From NCBI GenBank assembly GCA_003254925.1, contig QANZ01029578.1:285513-349512 (forward strand): a DNA stretch of 64,000 nucleotides, given 5' to 3'. Below are positions 12,261 to 24,404 of the stretch, in pieces. Below the pieces are notes generated by a model, which saw nothing but the letters and a program-made list of their open reading frames with translations, did no database searches and was not told the origin of the DNA. The first letter of the stretch is position 1. The number at the start of each line of letters is the position of its first letter. Source of the stretch: Chamaecrista fasciculata (Eukaryota > Streptophyta > Magnoliopsida > Fabales > Fabaceae). A program made the position numbers and the translations under genes.

Positions 12261-12927
12261 GGCAAAAGACCCTTTGGCGCTCTTAACGTTTGGGGTCAGT
12301 TTCAGACTTTCAGTTATACCGCTAACGTTTGTTTTGTGTCAGTTATGCCCCCAATATGAAACGTTAGTGTCAATTGTACCATAACTTCAATTTTTTTGGG
12401 CCAAAGTCCTATTTTGGTCCCTCAAGTTTGCTCAAAGTTCCGTTTTGGACCCACAAGTCTTTGGCGAACTTTTTGGCGAGATACACGGCGGCTCCGACAA
12501 CTACGAAAACTCCTAATCCAAGGTTTTTTGACCTCCTGACTTCAATGACAGCCTCCATTTTGCGAAAAAATGACTGGCAAGCCGCTGAAAAATTACACAA
12601 TCGTCGAAAATCATATTTTCGGTCATTTGTTTGCAAAATGAAGGCTGCCATTGAACTCATGAGGTCAAAAAACCTTGGATTAGGAGTTTTCGTAGTCGTT
12701 GGGGTCGCCGTGTATCTCGCCGGAAAGTTCGCTAGAGATTTAAGGGACCAAAATGGAACTTTGAGCAAACTTGAGGGACCAAAACAGGACTTTGGTCCAA
12801 AAAAAATTGACGATAGGGTATAATTGACACCAACATTTCACATTGGGGGCATAATTGACACAAAACAAACGTTAGGGGCATAACTGAAACTGACGCCAAA
12901 CGTTAGGGGTACGAAAGGTCTTTTGCC
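12261..12927. mobile_element. Near-complete palindromic Mutator-like element, 667 bp
   Basis: Flanked by an exact 9-bp duplication ATTTATTTT (12252-12260 and 12928-12936). Ends are GGCAAAAGACC and its mirror. Both arms, about 310 bp each, pair along almost their full length, leaving a loop of about 45 bp near 12580-12625. The inner arms are GC-richer. They keep the same open frame on both strands (for example TKTPNPRFFDL in each arm), so the arms derive from one coding-like segment, which I do not recognise. No transposase. A transcript across it would fold into a long hairpin. Confidence 0.82.
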
Positions 12928-13248
12928 ATTTATTTTCAATTGATCCTATATATTTTTATAATTTTTCAAATTGGTTCCATATTTACTTTTGAGATGTGAT
13001 TTGACCTCATTTATTGATAATCTCATTTGGACATAGAAAGAACTCTTAAATAATTAACATGTAGTTTCAAACTTATCACACTCGAACTTGAAGTGAGATA
13101 GATATGCCTAACTTGTTTATTTAATTGTAAAACGAGCACTCACTTTCGAGAACTCAATTTGACCTCCGTTTGTTAATGGTTCCAATTAGGCCGAGAAAAT
13201 ATTTGTCAAAAGTAACTTTGATTTGTTTTTGAACTTGAAACAAAAAAT

Positions 13249-13872
13249 AGAGTAAATTACATTTTGGTACCTTGTGGGTTGGTCATATTTCACTTTGGTA
13301 CCTTGTGGTATTCTCCGTTAACACTTTGGTACCCTGTTTTGATTTCGTTAGAAAATTAACGGAAATTGGAATTTTTGGAGCTATTTTGTAATTTTAACGA
13401 TAACAAATTTTGCAAAAATTACATATTTACCCCCAATATTTTCAAAAAATTACAAGCAAATCCTTAGATACATATTATATAGGGACTAAAATGAAAATTA
13501 TAAAAAAAATTTGGGATTATTTTGTAATTCTATCTTTTGTCCTATATTTTTCAAAAATTATTTTTTGACCCCAACATTTTTTTTAGTTTTCATTTTAGTC
13601 CCTAGATAAATGTATTTACTATCTAGGGACCTATTTGTAATTTTTGAAAATATTAGGGGTCAATATGTAATTTTTGCAAAGTTTGTTATGTTTAAAATTA
13701 CAAAATTGCTCCAAAAATTCTAATTTATTTTAATTTTCTAACAAAATTAAAGCTCAAGGTACCAAAATGTTAACAGAGAATTCCACAGAGTACTAAAGTG
13801 TCACTTTTTAAACTACAGAGTACCAAAGTGAAATATGACTAAATCACAGAGTAACAAAATGTAGTTTACCCT
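13249..13872. mobile_element. GGTACC-rich foldback element, family F
   Basis: The left end AGAGTAAATTACATTTTGGT mirrors the right end (AAAATGTAGTTTACCCT). The arms hold GGTACC-type units about 40 bp apart and the word TTCTCCGTTAACACTTTGG, mirrored on the right. A second copy is at 29335 and a fragment at 170. No target duplication is clear. Confidence 0.65.
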
Positions 13873-14149
13873 AAATATATATATATATATATATATATGA
13901 TCACGTATTCATTAGTTTTGGATCAATTTGAAAAATTATAGAGACATATAGAACCGGTTTAAAACCAATGAAACATTTAAGACTAATTTGAAATCTACCC
14001 TATACATTTGGAACCGATTTGAGATTTTGGCGATCAATTCTCATTGATTTAAAAAGAAAGAAACGAGAAAAATAGAAAAAAAAAATCATTTTCATTCTCT
14101 CTCTCTTCCCCTCTCTCCATTCTCTCTCTCTCTACCATCGTGGTTGTGG

Positions 14150-14185
14150 ATGTGGAGCTCGCTTCTTCTTCTCCGGCTTGCATGA
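14150..14185 (+). promoter_or_regulatory. Upstream ORF in the ARMC8-like leader
   Basis: An 11-codon ATG..TGA frame sits in the CT-rich leader. Its stop overlaps the next ATG (14182) as ATGA. That second frame overlaps the main start at 14232 in another frame. If transcription starts upstream of 14150, both would lower initiation at the main ATG. The transcript start is not known from the sequence. Confidence 0.4.
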
Positions 14186-14231
14186 GCTTCCACCACCGCC
14201 ACCGGCGACGAAGACAACTCCGACGACCACC

Positions 14232-17200
14232 ATGCCCACCACCACATCAGCCTCCTCCGCCACCACCACTTCCGATCTCATCCTCGACCGTCTCGCTTCC
14301 ACTGATTGCGAAATCAAGCTGAAAGCTATCAGAGAGGTCAAGAACAAGATCATCGGGAACCGGACAAAGAAGCTCTCGTATATCAAGCTTGGTGCAGTCC
14401 CCGCCGTCGCCGCTGTTCTCACCGAAGCTGACGCCAATTCCGATTCCGGCGCCAACCTCATTGTCCAGTCTGCGGCGGTGCTCGGCAGCTTTTCCTGTGG
14501 CGTCGAGGCTGGCGTCCGTGCCGTCCTTGACGCCGGTGTTTTCCCTCAGTTAATCAGGCTTCTTTCCGCCGCCGATGAGAAGGTGAATTCAATTAATTAG
14601 AACTGTCATTTTTGGGTTCGGTTTGTCAGAAATGGCGCTTTAGATATAATTGTAATGCTCTGGACTATTAGGCTGATCACTAGGTTTTGATCTTTGCAAT
14701 TTATTGAAATGTAGATGATTTGATCTACAATATGTTGTCCATTGCGTATTAGATTTGACACAACTCTAGGCATTGCCAATTTTTTTTTAAGAAAAAAACT
14801 CAAATTGTTAGTATTCATCTTATCTGGTCAGTGGCTATGTTTTACGCTCTCTGCTAATTGTTTATTATGATTCGAATTGCATTTTTGGACTACAATTATG
14901 GTTTTATTTATAGATAAGTTTTTGTTCCTAGTTCCTGCTCACTGCTATAAGCTATAACTAGAATTAGTTACTTTTTGGATAGTAAACTAAGTTGTTATTT
15001 TGGTACATTTCTTTCTATTCACTTGTAATTTGTACTGTCATAAGCATGAATCAGTTCTTTCAAATAGTGATTTTTAAATAGATGAATACGTTTCAATTAT
15101 TCTTTCCAGTTTTTGGTAAGAACATTAGTCAGTATTGCATGTGCAATAACAACTACTTATATTCCTTGCTCAATAACAAGTTGGAGAATTGAAAATTGTA
15201 TGTTAGGTGGAGTGAAAAATGTGAGGGATGAAAATATTGAGGGAGCAAAAGTGCAAGGAAATGAGGGGATTCAAATGTCCACTTAGAACTGCTTTGTGGG
15301 ACAGATAGAAATGGGAGGGCAATTCCACTTTTAATTTATGTTTTTCCCTAATGTGTAACATTTTTTTATGTGATACATATGTCTCAACAAGAGAGGTATG
15401 CCACCGTTTAGTTTGGGGCCATTGGGCAAGTGAGCTTTTAACGGTGCTCACTCACTCATTCTGATTTTCACCCTGTCTCATACTTTGTGTGAGGAACAAA
15501 TTAGTTCTGGATAATGGAAGCTCTTGCTGTTTCTCTTGCTCTCCACTCTCTTTCCTTCCCTATATCAAATATTCTATATGTAGGTTCTTACTCTTCACTT
15601 TACTTCCTTTAGTTTTAATCTTTTCTAAACTCACGCTGAATATTAGAGAACTGTTGGCTTTTAGTTGTATTGGAATTCACACGATTTATTTTCTCAAACT
15701 CTTTGAATTTCCTTTTAATACTTATCTTGTACTTCTGGTATTATCTTCCTTTTTGGTGACCTGTGCCAGAAAGATTACATATATTAACATGGTTCTGACT
15801 TCTGAGTGTGTATATACACTTGTATGTGTTTGATGCAATCTGTAGGCTTGAGGTATTCTATATTCTATAATTGTATAGTCACTTTATATTGTGATGCTAG
15901 CTTTAGGCCACACTGCTCCATCCGTCATAAATTCCTATTATTATATTTTGGTGCTAGGGAGAATTGACAGTGAGGAAGAAATTGGTTTTATCATTGTTTC
16001 TTTCAACATCTGAATTCTGAATAGTTTTCAAGGCTCCTGCCCCTCCCCTTTTCTACATGAGGTTTATAGGTAGAAGCTAGAACAAGATACATCTGCCCAT
16101 ATCAACTAATGTTCTATTAATGTTTACTATGCAGTATGTGCACCCTCTCTATTCTTGTTTATTATTGCATATTATTTTTTATACCCTTCTAATTCTCTGC
16201 TTTGATACAGGTTGTAGATGCCACAGCTCGCTCCCTACGAATGATTTATCAATCAAAACTAGCTCCAAAATATGATTTTTTTCTAGAGGAAAACATGGAA
16301 TTTCTTCTTTCCCTATTGAAAAGTCAGAATGAAAATCTTACTGGCCTAGGTGCAAGCATTGTTATTCATTCTTGTGAGACAATTGCAGAACAAAATATAT
16401 TATGTTATGCTGGTTCTTTGGAGAGTATTATTAGCCTTCTTGATGGTTCTCTTAGTCAGCGAGATGCTAGTTTAGAGTCCCTAGCTGCAATTCTCAAAAA
16501 CAATCCGGAAGCTGTCTCTAAATTTATGGAACTTCATAGTGGAAGAGCCCTAAGTTCCATAATTGAATTAACTAAGGACAGATATTCTCGAACAAGGTTA
16601 TTGGCCTGCTTGTGCTTGATTTGTGTAAAGAATTCTTCCTCGTTCTATCTGCAAGATATAGGAATTAAAACCAAATTGGTGCATATTTTACTTGAGCTCC
16701 TTGATGATCCTGGTCAAGTTGGAGATGAAGCTTCTTTTGCTTTCTCTAGTTTAATCGCTGAGAAGGAAGATTTGCAGAAGCTAGCATATGAGGCAAATGC
16801 TATTGATAAGCTCTACAATCACTTGCAGAATTCTACTTTGCATCCCAAACGCCTTGAAGGGATATTTCTTGCCCTGGCTGACCTATGCTCAAAATTGGAG
16901 TACTGCAGATCTAGGTTTCTTTCATTGCAGGTCTGTTGTTTCATGTATACTATTTACCAATTTAGTTCTAAATCTCATATACTTGGAGTGATTAGAATTT
17001 TTTATTTGCTCACATAATAGGTGAAAAAGTGCCACTAAGATGAAAATTTTATAGAAAAACTCCAGCCAGTCATTATGTTTGAGTATGGGTTCTTAATTTC
17101 TTATCAACTTTATTACATCTAATGGGAAGTTGCTTATATGTATTTGAAAATAGAAGAGAACAAAAGATACATGATTGCTGATTGGAGATAATTTAGTAGA

Positions 17201-20200
17201 CAATGGGGCAAGATTGGGAGTCCTTGAGCCCACAGATTACAAGTAGCTTTCTGCAGAATGTTATCATTGCAGTTTTCTTTTCCCCTTCATCATCTACTTT
17301 TCCTGTCGCCTCTTGCCATTTTGGGATGTGAATGTGATCTATGTTTTTGTCTCTGTCTACTTTCCAGTATGTTTTTGTGCATACTCAAGAATGTCTGTGT
17401 GCCTGCAGCCCTGCACTTTTATGGAACATCTGTAGTTTGACTGTTAATCATCAAATTCAAGGGTTTTTTAGAACCAGTTCTGGGATCGGCGTTGGCATAT
17501 CAGTTGTGTGGAAAATTGATTATTGCAACTACAATGTCTTTGTTTCTGGTTTCTTATATGTAATTTTATGGTTATAAGTTTTTAACTAGTATTGATAAGC
17601 TCATTTACTATCTTTTGTTAGCAACAGATGCACAGATCATCTATCCTTAGTTTATAAGTAAATATAGCCTTTCTTGATAGTTTCAGCTGTAAAAGTACTT
17701 TAGCAGAAACAACTTATATAGGATAGCAGAAACAACTTAGTTTATAAGTAAATATAGCCTTTCTTGATAGTTTCAGCTGTAAAAGTACTTTAGCAGAAAC
17801 AACTTATATAGGATATCAGTTTTTGTACCACTAATCTAATTACCCTGTGTCCAATGGATACATTGTACCCAAGTCCCTTACTATATCATAAATGTTGAAA
17901 TTTTGCAACAGTGTTAACTGCATTATTGAGACGTCATAGATTGAACTTATTGAATTTAACCACATTTATGTGGTGATCAATGTGTTCATTTATCTTTTTT
18001 GATGATACTATTTCTTACCATCCAAGTAAAGAACATGTCAGAATCAACAATAAAATGTGCTTCTTTCTGGTAGATGACCAGAGTCCACCTTTCAACTTCT
18101 AATACATATGAATTAACAGGTCATGAATTTACTTGTTGATGCCTTAGCTCATGATAATGCCAATGTACGTGAGGCAGTCTGCATTTGCTTAAGAAGCATT
18201 TCTCGCTCAGTTAAGGTCTGCAACAAGAAACCACATATTGAAGTTGTACTTTTCATTTGTTACGAACACTTAACTCTCATAATATGTCATTCAGAATTTG
18301 AGTGCAGGACGTTTTATGAATGAAAGCATTGTGATTCCTTTGGTTCAGCTTCTATCTGATCTTTCTACTTCTGTCCAGGTAAGTCCATATTGTATCTTTA
18401 ATGTTCCTTAGACTTCAACTTGGGTTAAAATGAGTAGTTATTGGTTTCACTTATCAAAAGGTGTAAGGAGGAATCTGTCAACTATACTAAAGGATAGGAC
18501 ACATAAATTTAAAGCTTTGAGGGCTTGTGCGATTCATACATAGAATTCTATGTGATCTACATTCCCTTCCAATGATAATTCACTCTTACCTGATCTAGTT
18601 TACTAAGTATACTTGCTGCGCTAAACAATTCAGAGAACACGTGTTATAAATTGAATTGTTGATTAATAAACTTGTCTTCATAGAAATATTATGCGTGGTA
18701 GAATAGGATGATTGAACAATTACCTTTTCCTCACAGCCTTTGATTGAACGAATTTGTATATGCCCCCTAAATCTCTGTAGTTTTTACTATTCTGTGTTTA
18801 TATTTTGTGTCACGTGCCTTATTGTACATATTTTGGAAAACTTTTGATGTTGTACTTTTGACTTTTGGGTTTAATTGTTATTATTCATCCAGTATTTGGC
18901 ACTTGTATGTATTCAACTCAACACATGTTTCTTGGGTCCTTTGTTCAACTATGCTGTTTCTAATAAATTTGAAAGACTAGAATTGAAGCTTAAAAATTTA
19001 CTCCTGAAACTATATCATGGATGATGTTCTACTGTTGATGCTGAGCAGGTTGAGACGTAGAGTTGAACCTGAGGTGCTCAATTGTATTAAAGTGTTGAGT
19101 GATATGATATTTAAAATTCAGCAATCAGTAGTCTTGTGATTGACTCTTAATATCTTTTGATGTTTGAAAATTTTAAACTTTATTGTGTCAAATACATTTT
19201 ACAAGTAGAACTATCATATTATCAAACAAACTCAAACTTTAGATATATTGCATTTATAAATCCTCATAAAGGTCATAAATGTTATCCTATCATTTGTCAT
19301 CATTCGAAGCTTACCATCAATGTAGACCAGGACAATCATTCTCCCCAATTCTTAAAAATTTTAACAAAATCAGTCGCTATTGCCTCTTTCAGTTTATTAA
19401 AATTCAGTTGGATATTCATGTTGCTGTGTTGTCATCCAGGTTGCGGCCCTTGGTGCTATCAGCAACATAGTGGTGGGCATTACTCCTTGCAAGTCAGTAT
19501 TTATACAATGTGGAGGCATTAAAGAGCTGGTCCAGTTGACCAAATCTATGGAATCATTTTTAAGGTTGAATGCTGTATGGGCCTTGAGGAACATGGTATT
19601 TCATGCTGACAAGATGTGTAAACAAGAAATCTTTACAGAGTTGACGGCATCCTCGGTTGCTAACCTTATCTGTGGTAATGATTTGTTTATGGTTCAGTTC
19701 CTTTTTTTTTGTGTGTGGATTAAGCGGTATCTACAAAAAAAAAAGAAGTGCATAATTTTTTTTAAAAAAGAAAAGGTCCTTGACTGCTTTTACTCTGCAG
19801 ATCCTGAGGCTTCTGTTCAAGAGTCAGCTCTGTCCCTTGTTGGCAATTTGGTTGATGGACTTGTAGAGTTTGTTGATTATGCTTTTGCTGAAGATGGTAT
19901 TATATTAGATGCTGTTGGAAGGCGACTGCGAGAATCTTCAAAAACTGAAATTGGGATACAGGTTGGAAATAACTTTTAATACTGATTGCTTTATGTACAG
20001 TGATGTGATCATGTTTAATTATGTTGTTCTACTAATATCATTGCATTATAGTTTGTTATTTCTGAGATTCTGTGTGCCTTTCTTAATTGTCTAAAGTTTA
20101 CAAGATAACTTGTGGGGCATGTTGTAATAATTTGCACTATATGTTCTGTTTAACTGATTTCCAACTTTAATTTGATTGATGTGCGGTATCTGGGATATTT

Positions 20201-21753
20201 GAGGGCTATAAAGTAATGAGGGATCCTAGTTCTTTGAACATCTGTTGCTTATATGGTGCCAAATTAATCACCTGCTTTTTGCATATATAAACTATGAAAC
20301 TGACTGACTTTAGATGACTTGAGGGATATGTTGCTGTTTATTTCTGTATTTCTATAAGGGGATAGCATCTATATTTGTTTGCGTTTGTGATGACATGGAG
20401 AATTTGTCAGTAATTGCGGAACCTCTCTTACCTAACTTGATAGATTGTATTTTAGAATCTAAAGCTGTAATAGCACATCTTGCATCCTTAGAAGCTAGAA
20501 GATGCTGAATTTCTTGTAGAGATATAGGTCATAATATGACTAAATTTCGAGCGTAGATTATTCATTAGATTATCTGAGTGAGCATACTGGTCCTTCTGTT
20601 GAACAAAGAGCTTTTTAAGTTTTATTTCCATTAAGCCAATGGTAATGTAAAACAAACTTATTAGAAAAATATGTGGGTAAAGATTGACATAAAGTACAAA
20701 TTCCCACTGTGGAAGAATTAAGTTTCAAAATTCTTATTACTATTTGTACTGAACAAAAAAGTTTACAACGACTTAAATGAGATAAAAATATTCCTAATCA
20801 AGTTTGGAATCCTAAACCTATTGGAGACGATAATAACTAAAGAAATCTAATCTAATCTAATCCTATTTGATAAAGATAATGATAATAACATAAATAAAAT
20901 TCTAATCCTAAAAGATAATGATAAAATAAGAAATAAGATAATTCTTAATAATTCTAGATTTCTCAACACCCCCCTCAAGCTGAGAATAAGAACTTTCATT
21001 CTCACCTAGGGCCATTCTCACCTAATCAAGTTAGGAATTCTAAACCTATTGGAAAAGATAATAACTGGATAATGATAAAATAAGAAAGAAGATAATTCTT
21101 AATAATTCTAGATTTCTCAACACCCACATTATTGAAGTTCATCATTATCCGAAGTTGCCAAATGAGTAATAAGAAATACTCTAAAAAATCTTTAAGGAAA
21201 GGGTATGTGTTTTTAATTTTCTATTTTTTTCAAGGACAGATAACAAAATAATATAATTGATATGTGTCAGGAAAGGAGTGACTATGTTGTAATTTCACTT
21301 TTTAAAGCTAATAATTATGTTATTGGTTTTATTTTCCATGTAGGGGTTGTATGTACTCTGCAACGTTGCAAGTGGAAATGAGTTCCATAAGGAAGCTGTA
21401 ATGCAACAACTATTTCCAGCAACAGAGAATGGATCTCACAGCTTTTTCAACCAGTTTTTGCAGAGTAATGACAGTTGCTTACGCACAGCAGCTGTTTGGG
21501 TCATTGTAAATCTCACTAATCCAACAAGTCCTGGTGCTTTTGGTCGGATTGTAAAACTGCGTGATTTTGGCATTGTTTCTCAAGTAAAGAGGATGGTCAA
21601 TGATACGTGCATGGATGTGAAGGTCTTTTAAACTTCTCCCAAAATGATCTTGTCACATGCTTATTTTTGAATTGCTTTCTAAATATTCTTCCTTGGATGC
21701 AGCTTCGTGCAAGACATGCTCTAGGGCAGATTATAACTTTTGGTGAAAGCTGA
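14232..21753 (+). CDS. ARMC8: Armadillo-repeat protein, ARMC8 / GID5-type CTLH ubiquitin-ligase subunit
   Basis: Eight exons with GT-AG borders, all in frame: 14232-14582, 16211-16930, 18120-18215, 18295-18378, 19440-19674, 19801-19961, 21344-21622 and 21703-21753 (stop TGA). The CDS is 1977 nt, 658 aa, close to animal ARMC8 (about 670 aa). The protein is a run of armadillo-type helical repeats (LVQLTKSMESFLRLNAVWAL, GISNIVVGI-like segments) with no catalytic site. The C-terminal GLYVLCNVASGNEFHKEAV and VIVNLTNPTSPG blocks are typical of ARMC8-like proteins. Family knowledge: ARMC8/Gid5 is the scaffold subunit that binds substrate receptors in the CTLH/GID E3 ligase. Start: first ATG of the frame, after a CT-rich leader; the frame also extends upstream without an ATG. 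Introns carry a tandem duplication (17646) and a repeat pair (20800). Confidence 0.93.
17646..17815. repeat. Recent tandem duplication in ARMC8-like intron 2
   Basis: A segment of about 80 bp starting at 17646 is repeated without visible mismatch from 17736, an offset of 90 bp. The exact match suggests a young event. It lies well away from both splice sites. Confidence 0.85.
20790..21125. repeat. Retroelement-like repeat remnant in ARMC8-like intron 6
   Basis: Two imperfect direct copies, each running from AACCTATTGGA through TAATGATAAAATAAG to TTCTAGATTTCTCAACACCC (ending near 20970 and 21123). The CACCCCCCTCAAGCTG word is common next to plant retroelement ends. It is a decayed fragment with no coding content, and its family is uncertain. 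Confidence 0.4.
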
Positions 21754-23690
21754 ATGGATTTAAATCACTTCCATTCGACACCCTCAAATTCAGGCGCAGA
21801 AGAGAAATATTGATAGATTTGTTGTATTCACACCTTATATGTAAGGTATTTGGCCTTCTGCATCAGCTTCTAATATGGTATGTTCGATATATATTTCAAT
21901 GACTCCACTACTGTCTGTCATAGCTGTTTCTTTCTGGCTATTTCAATTTTATGAGGATCACTACTGAATTTTTATAAGTGCACTTTGAAGCTGATCTTGT
22001 TCATATTGACATGGTTCTTGATTAACTGTTTAGTCTCTTATGCATGGAAAATAATAATAGAAACAAAATATGCTGGTAAATTGGTTGTACACTTGTACTG
22101 TTGTAGTTCAATTACTTAGTGATAGCCTATTAATTTAAAATGATAAGCTGGTGACTTCATATCTAGAATCTGTTTATTGTTTGTTTAGTTGTTCAGTTTT
22201 AAGTTTCAAGTATTAGTTTTGTCATGGATTATTATTATTTATTTATTTTTGTTTAGCCATACGCGATGATAATTCATAATACTAGTTATTTATTCTATAT
22301 GACTCTAGGCATTTTATGTTTTAGTCTCTAAATCATATACTAATACAAATAATACATATTAAGAGAGTGAGAAATTAAATTTTTTATTTTTACATTTTTC
22401 ATTATTTTTAAATATAATAAAAAACTTGTCATTACTTTTCTTCAACTATTTATTTTATATTTTTGAAGTTTAAGACATGAACTTTAGTGCATCCAGTCTT
22501 ACTCTTTCTAATTATCTTATTGCCATTGCCTAAAATAGTTATCCATATTATGTTTCTGTTCCAGTTTCTTCTCTATATGTTGTTCCTGTTCTAACGAGTC
22601 AAATTGCTGTGTGCTTTTCTATGTTTCCCTTTGCAGGTGTCACAAGTTGCTTTAAATTTTTTCTTTTATTTTAAACCAGTCAGAGCAGTGCAAGAGCTTT
22701 TCAATTTTGTAAGCACTCCTGACCAGGTTACCCTCGAAATCTCATTTCCATATTTCATGCATTTTGTATTACTTTTTGAGTCAAATTATCAAAATAGGTT
22801 TGCAGGCTTTAGCGTTGTACCATATTAGGGGTAAATGTCAAATTTAGAACTTAGTTTCTACTTCATTGTGGAATATTGAAAAATAGCGTAATTCTGTGTG
22901 TAAGACAAGTCAATAGCTATTATTGAGGGTGTCCTGTAAGCTTTAAGCTTTCTTTTCTAATTCACGAATTACTGAATATCTGTTGGGGAAGCTCATTCAT
23001 TGATCGGTTAATTCTTACTACCCACTTTTTGTTTCCGAACGGATGGATTTCTATTTCTTTTTTTGTTCTTTGGGTACATAAATTCAGATCAAAACACACC
23101 ACCAGCTCTTGCACTGCTCATTCATTGATCGGTTTGCCCTCATATCTTACAGCTAATAAGTCGTGATTGCTCAAAAATTATAAATAATTATATATCCTTG
23201 AAAAAATGAATCCATGATGCATTTTGGTTTGTTGGTTAAACATGGCTGGCATCTGAGGCTTTAGACAAGGTCTTTGCCCAAAGCTGTCATATTATTGTTA
23301 ATTAATTCTGCCAATTCCTGGGAAATGTTGGGGGTGTCGTGACTGAATGGGCTATATTAAAAAATTGCCAGATAATCATCTGGAAAGAAAGAATTGATTT
23401 GGACTGAAAGATAATTCCAGCATATTTGTAATCATTTATACTTCCATGCTCATAGTCGAGTATTGTAACTCTGTCTTCACTAAGCCACCTTCACAGTTTA
23501 TGATTATCATGACACTTTCAGGCTTCAGCATATCAAGATTATAAAACCCAATTATCCAAGTGTTTCACATCATTCCAGCATGTAACCAAACAATTATTCT
23601 TAAGTAACGATTTGCATATTTAGAACTTTACCCTTTTCATTAGTTTTCTTTGTTTACTTTTTAAGCCCAGATACTTTTTTTTCTTTTTTT
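21754..23690. other. 3' flank of ARMC8-like gene; no gene seen
   Basis: AT-rich DNA downstream of the ARMC8-like stop. It may hold the 3' UTR, including a possible untranslated exon near 22637 after TTTGCAG. No open frame resembles a known protein. Confidence 0.5.
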
Positions 23691-23699
23691 ATCTATTTG

Positions 23700-23925
23700 T
23701 GGAGGCCTCAGCACGCAGAGTTAACCATATGGTTGATTATCCTATAACTCGGGGAAGGGGAAGACCAAAGAAAATTATCAACAAAACTATCCATAAGATT
23801 TATCTATCAATAACTTAACGGTTGACATGTGCAAGGATAGAACGTGTTGGCGTCTATTAATTTATATAGCCGACTCCACTTGGTGGGAAAAAGCTTTAGT
23901 TGTTGTTGTTATTATTTGTTTCACT
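23700..23925 (+). mobile_element. 3' tail of an RTE-type LINE (fragment)
   Basis: Decayed translation pieces match the C-terminal part of plant RTE reverse transcriptases: TRGRGRPKK, then DRTCWRLLIYIADSTWWEKA, corresponding to the family's DRxxWRxxIHVADPTWWDKA. A short TTG repeat (TTGTTGTTG) follows, as is usual at RTE 3' ends. About 200 bp remain and it is heavily mutated, with stops and frame changes. Confidence 0.7.
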
Positions 23926-24404
23926 CAATCAATTATGGTAGAAATGCACGTTAAATTTAACCTTGAAGCACATATTATCAAGTTTATTTTTTGGCCATGC
24001 ACATATTTAGTTATTTTCTCAGTAAATAGGAATTTATGAATTTTTACACTTACTTGATTTGGATTTGGGTTCTTTTCCTATGCCATGGACCTGTTATGTA
24101 ATGTAATCCACCAGGTGAAAAAACGGCTTATTGAGAGATTGTTGATGCCAGACGAATATTAGCAATTTAGCCTACTTGTACTTTCTACATGATAGGATCA
24201 TTTGCTGACCCAAAAAACAAAAATGATAGGACCATGTATATGTAAAGTTCAATATATATGTATATATATATACAATTTACAGAGCGAGAAACTGATAAAG
24301 GAAAATGACGTATTGAAACAAAAATTATACCTAAACTGGGAAAAAGGTTAAGCATACAAAATCAGAAAGCATAGTGGAGAGATACTGAGATAATAAGTCC
24401 TGAC

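Larger units (their letters stand above)
12185..14035. mobile_element. Family-A-like element split by two later insertions
   Basis: The left piece (12185-12260, GGTCCAAAATGTATGGG then AAATTAGTCCTAA) is mirrored by the right piece (13910-14035, GACTAATTTGAAATC then CATTTGGAACCG). The body between them (12928-13248) contains the usual family-A interior. Into it are inserted the 667-bp foldback at 12261 (with target duplication) and the GGTACC-rich element at 13249. The order of events follows from the nesting. Confidence 0.6.

Noticed and set aside
12374-12823. 149-aa plus-strand and 119-aa minus-strand frames as two genes
   Set aside because: They are the two arms of one palindrome, so they are mirror copies of a single repeat segment.
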